A stretch of 64,000 nucleotides of DNA from Leptasterias polaris (lineage: Eukaryota; Echinodermata; Asteroidea; Forcipulatida; Asteriidae), in the NCBI GenBank assembly GCA_037783415.1, contig JAZGTN010000065.1:186001-250000 (forward strand), given 5' to 3'. A program made the translations under genes and the position numbers. A model generated the notes under the pieces. The model was not told where the DNA came from and made no database searches. It was given only the letters and a program-made list of their open reading frames with translations. Positions 59,811 through 64,000 of the stretch are shown here, one piece after another. How positions within the stretch are numbered: the stretch's first letter is position 1; the number at the start of each line of letters is the position of its first letter.

Positions 59811-60916
59811 TACGGAAGCGTATATGACCATCATTTTACTGCGTTACCGAGATAATTTATCATTGAAACACAGAATCATACACTAGTTATTACGGTTTTC
59901 AAAGTTAAATTTGTCAGAAACACAGAATTCAAAGATAACATATCTAAGAAATACATAAATCAATGATAACATATCTTGGAAATATGGAAATCGAAGATAA
60001 TGTATATTTGGAAATATTGAAAACAATGATAACCTACCTTGGAAATACGGAATTAAATGATAACATACACTGGAAATACGGAATTCAATGATAACACATA
60101 CTGGAAATAGGGAATTCAATGATAACATGTCTGGGAAACTTACGGAAATACATGAAATTGTACTGATTTAGGGCGCCGTTTGTCAATAAATTGTTTATAA
60201 ACCATGTTTTTAAGGTGCTTAAATTTTCATGGTTTACAAATCATGCTTTATAAACCATGTTTTATGATGAATTCAATTTTCATGGTTTATTAATTAACCA
60301 TAATTTATAAGCTTTGATTGTATATTCATGGTATGTAAACCACAACAAAAATTGACAGCGATTTCTTTGGTTTACATCAAATTGTTACAAACCATGGTAG
60401 AAACATGTCAATCGCTAAACAATTAATTGTCAAACGGCGCCCCATACCCCCTTGAGCCAACATGGGATGTCAGTTTGCCTGTATATTATTATAATAAATA
60501 GGTAATGTCTAGGTACAGATCTCTTAAAATCCAATAGCATTAAGGAGTATTTCGGGCGTTTTCAGTACTGGACCCATTATTTCCACCCCTTTCCAAAATA
60601 TGTTATCTTCGATTTCCGTATTTCCAAGATATGTTATCATTGAATTCCGTACTTCCAAGATATGTAACCTTAGAGTTCCGTATTTCCAAGATATGCTATC
60701 ATTGATTTCAATACTTCTAAGATTCCTTATCTTCGATTTCCATATTTTCAAGATTTGTTTTCATTGATTTCTGTATTTCTTAGATATGTTATCTTTGAAT
60801 TCTGTGTTTCTGACAAATTTAACTTTGAAAACCGTAATAACTAGTGTATGATTCTGTGTTTCAATGATAAATTATCTCGGTAACGCAGTAAAATGATGGT
60901 CATATACGCTTCCGTA
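59811..60916. mobile_element. 1.1-kb foldback with tandem repeats in its arms
   Basis: Outer arms of about 150 bp (tacggaagcgtatatgacca against tggtcatatacgcttccgta). Inside each arm is a run of roughly 31-bp units (gataacatatcttggaaata on the left, its inverse on the right). A second element (60171-60442) sits in the centre. Confidence 0.9.
60171..60442. mobile_element. MITE nested in the centre of the 1.1-kb foldback
   Basis: The ends gggcgccgtttgtcaataa and ttaattgtcaaacggcgccc are inverted repeats. The interior repeats aaaccatg and catggttt words. Confidence 0.85.
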
Positions 60917-60925
60917 GTTTGATAC

Positions 60926-62560
60926 CTTTGTGTAATTTTTGTACAAATCCAAAAACGTTCGATAACTTCATAGTGGTTCAGCCAGTAAATGTACTCGTTC
61001 CGGAATGTTATAATTTGGATACAAAAAATGAAGTTTAGTTTTCGGTAAATATATCTTATTTGATTCCAAAAGCCCCAGGGACTTTTAAATATGTTTGAGT
61101 TATTTTTTGAATATTATCATTGAGCGTTGTCTGCTTAGGGGAGCTTATTAAGTTCTGTGCACCAATTTACACGCCCGTTGGGAAAAGAATGGCTGGAGGC
61201 CGATTACATGTCAGCAATCCCTTACAGCGGGCCTCATTTTAGGGTTTTATCCACGCACAAAAATAAATACCCCAACCATCCCACCATAACCACACCCCAA
61301 AAAAAAAAACCACCAAAAAACAACAACCCAAAACCCACATCCACTATTACATAATTGCAGTAACGGGGTACCTCCATGTTGTTCAATTATTCCATTTCTA
61401 GAGAAATTCTCTGTGGGGCACCACCAAGGAAAACCTTATGGGCAGCATTGTTTCATTGTTAAAAGTACCGTAAGTTGGCGTGTGTGAGGTCACACATCAA
61501 AGTGTGTCCCTCTTTTGTTTGGACTTCAACTTTTTGTGAACAGCTCCAATTGGTTTTGTACACACTTTCCAACTGTGGACCTTTTCCCAACTGGGGACCA
61601 CTACCCAACTGGGGACCTTTACCCAACCGGGTACCCTATTGTCCTCTTTTTGTTATAAGGTCCCCGATTTGATTGTGTATACAAACTATAAAAACAAATA
61701 TATTTTTATTATTCTGCCATTGTTTCGTGGCAAAGAAGTCGAACACCCATAAACACAGACCACATTAACTCAAATAATTTCCAACGCTCGCTATTTTTGT
61801 GTCAAAAAGAGTCCGTTGGATTGACTTTTTTTAAATTTCTATCCAGGTCACGTCAAAAGATGGAAAGGATTTGGAGCAAGGTAGAAACCATTTCTGCTGA
61901 ATATTTGTATGTCACCGACAAGTCAGTAAATATTTTGTTGAAAGGGTCTCCAATGGCAAATTAAGTTTTGTGGTAAAAGAAACCCATTTTCCATTAGAGT
62001 CTACATGAAAGTGGGGGAAAAGTCGTAAGTCTCCAACCTCACGTTAAAATGTTGTTATTATTCGATACTCGTTCAGAGTGAAAATTGAAAAATGACTTCA
62101 ACGGGAAGCAACAACAAAATAGGTCAGTCAGTACATTTCAAAGATTTTATTTTTTAATTTTTTGCGCCAGTCAAAAGGCAATTCAATCCTATTTTGATTG
62201 ATACGGAAGCTCAAATAAAATATATAATATTCAAACATATATTATAAAGATGCTTTAATATTTGTATGTTTATTATTTTGCTTTATTTGTTTCCACTTTT
62301 AATATTTACCTGCAATTAAAAAACCCCAAACACAATGATGTCTCAAAAACGCAATGGTTACTTTATTTTGTTCATTGTCTGAACCACATCGTATAATAAT
62401 ATTCAAATAGAAAAAGTCAACTATAGAAAACACAAGAAAATATCAATAAAATTGCATTCACACAATGATTATTGTATTTGCGATGTCGCCAATCCAAGGT
62501 TACATTTAACACAATAGCCACTTAGGCCTAAACAAGTTAATAATAATAATACCAATTTTG
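60926..62560. other. Stretch without a recognised gene; small minisatellite at 61568-61640
   Basis: A short run of about 19-bp units (cccaactggggaccttta) lies at 61568-61640. No exon with homology was recognised elsewhere. Confidence 0.5.
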
Positions 62561-62567
62561 CCGGTAC

Positions 62568-62745
62568 AATAGACCTTATGCATTGACGTCACCAAGCCGC
62601 CATCTTAGAGGTAAACTGATGATGAAACAATGGAAACGCGCTGATTTGTACGCGCGGCGCACAAGACTGGCCAATGAGCATCTTCCTTTTGACCTCTAGG
62701 TGAGGGCGCCCTACTCAAATGACGTCATATGCATAAGGTCTATTT
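62568..62745. mobile_element. MITE with inverted ends
   Basis: The ends aatagaccttatgcat and atgcataaggtctatt are exact inverted repeats, each followed inward by gacgtca. Confidence 0.9.
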
Positions 62746-63101
62746 TAAACTGTTTCAGTAATGGTATACGACTGTTTAAGGTTAGCGTAATATATGATAC
62801 ATAATAAAACCGAAATGATAACCATCAGAATAATGCATGGCTACAAAACTGAAAGGAAAAGTGCTTTTTATTTGTATACATTTTTTTCCGCAAAAATTAG
62901 TTAGCGGCGTGACGTTTCGACCCAAAGCAGAGTCTTTCTCGACGGCGAAATGACGCATGAACAGGTAAACTGGTGTAACAAAAGCAGTCAATAGAAAGAG
63001 ATGATAGAGATGAAAGCACACATAAACAGAGAAGATAAAAAAAGACGAGGGTGAAAAAGGGGTGAGGTGGGGAGAAAGGGGCTGGTTTGACCACAAGTGG
63101 A

Positions 63102-63121
63102 GGGGGGGGGGGGGGGGGGGG
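63102..63121. repeat. Poly-G tract
   Basis: Twenty consecutive G; possible assembly or sequencing weak point and a strong G-quadruplex candidate. Confidence 0.95.
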
Positions 63122-63234
63122 TTAACACAAAAGAAAGAAAAGAATGAATGATGGGAAGAGGAAGAAAAAGGTAAATAAAAAATTAGTTGGTATACAAATA
63201 TTGACTGCTTCGAATAATGGATGTGACTCACGAG

Positions 63235-64000
63235 CCGTAGGCTCGATGGGGCATGGTGTACCCCATTTGGTGCTCGACGGGGCATGGTGTACCCCATTTG
63301 GTGTTCTATGGGGGCATGGTGTATCCCATTTGGTGCTCGATGAGGCATGGTGTACCCCATTTGGTGCTCGACGGGGCATGGTGTACCCCATTTGGTGTTC
63401 TATGGGGGCATGGTGTATCCCATTTGGTGCTCGATGGGCATGGTGTACCCCATTTGGTGCTCGACGGGGCATGGTGTACCCCATTTGGTGCCCGATGGGG
63501 CATGGTGTACCCCATTTGGTGCTCGATGGGGCATGGAGTACCCCATTTAGTGCTCGACGGGGCATGGAGTACCCCATTTGGTGCCCGATGGGGCATGGTG
63601 TACCCCATTTGGTGTTCGATGGGGCATGGTGTACCCCATTTGGTGCTCGATGGGGCATGGTGTACCCCATTTGGTGTTCTATGGGGACATGGTGTACCCC
63701 ATTTGGTGTTCGATGGGGCATGGTGTACCCCATTTAGTGCTCGATGGGGGCATGGTGTACCCCATTTGGTGTTCGATGGGGCATGGTGTACCCCATTTAG
63801 TGCTCGATGGGGCATGGTGTACCCCATTTAGTGCTCGATGGGGCATGGTGTACCCCATTTGGTGTTCTATGGGGACATGGTGTACCCCATTTGGTGTTCG
63901 ATGGGGCATGGTGTACCCCATTTAGTGCTCGATGGGGGCATGGTGTACCCCATTTGGTGTTCGATGGGGCATGGTGTACCCCATTTAGTGCTCGATGGGG
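63235..64000. repeat. 31-bp satellite running off the right edge, about 24 copies
   Basis: The unit gctcgatggggcatggtgta + ccccatttggt has point variants (gttcta, gcccga, ttagtg) and occasional one-base length changes. Each unit contains the imperfect palindrome tgggg...cccca. The unit has no stop in several frames on both strands, so long ORFs of 170-200 residues appear; they are not evidence of a gene. Confidence 0.95.

Noticed and set aside
62782..63360. 192-residue minus-strand ORF
   Set aside because: It is built from the 31-bp satellite, the poly-G tract (as a proline run) and unrelated flank.
63235..64000. CRISPR-like array
   Set aside because: Repeats are contiguous with no unique spacers, in a eukaryotic genome; it is a satellite.

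Overview
This is nuclear DNA from an animal. Genes are split into short exons with GT-AG introns, gene density is low, and most of the window is dispersed repeats. The protein matches (human-like THYN1, TBC1D7, FLAD1 and ROPN1L, one a radial-spoke/sperm-flagellum protein), the tRNA-Leu-derived SINEs ending in a 'gcgctatataa'-type tail, the many TTAA-flanked small elements and the frequent 'tacatgta' words suggest a marine deuterostome. An echinoderm such as a sea star or sea cucumber is my best guess. The species cannot be fixed from sequence alone.

Layout. At 2.0-3.5 kb, on the minus strand, are the first two coding exons of a ropporin-1-like gene (ROPN1L); the rest lies off the left edge. 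It is head to head with THYN1 (5.4-11.5 kb, plus strand, 6 coding exons, complete). TBC1D7 (25.1-14.6 kb, minus, 7 coding exons, complete) and FLAD1 (54.2-31.3 kb, minus, 12 coding exons, complete) follow in tandem. I rebuilt every exon by reading both strands, and all junctions join in phase. From 54.4 kb to the right edge I see no gene I can name: a possible plus-strand first exon beside the FLAD1 start, two unassigned ORFs, several foldback elements and, at the edge, a 31-bp satellite.

The four genes do not form one pathway. FLAD1 makes FAD. TBC1D7 is the third subunit of the TSC complex that restrains Rheb/mTORC1. THYN1 is a nuclear EVE-domain protein. ROPN1L is a flagellar RIIa-domain protein.

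The striking part of the window is the repeat landscape. It has tRNA-Leu-derived SINEs (several full length, two almost identical), a second tRNA-headed composite repeat arranged head-body-head, and CR1/L2-like LINE remnants. It also has at least fifteen inverted-repeat (MITE/foldback) elements, several nested inside each other or inside SINEs, and tandem arrays of 13, 31, 92, about 104 and about 118 bp. Several of these sit within a few nucleotides of FLAD1, ROPN1L or TBC1D7 splice sites.
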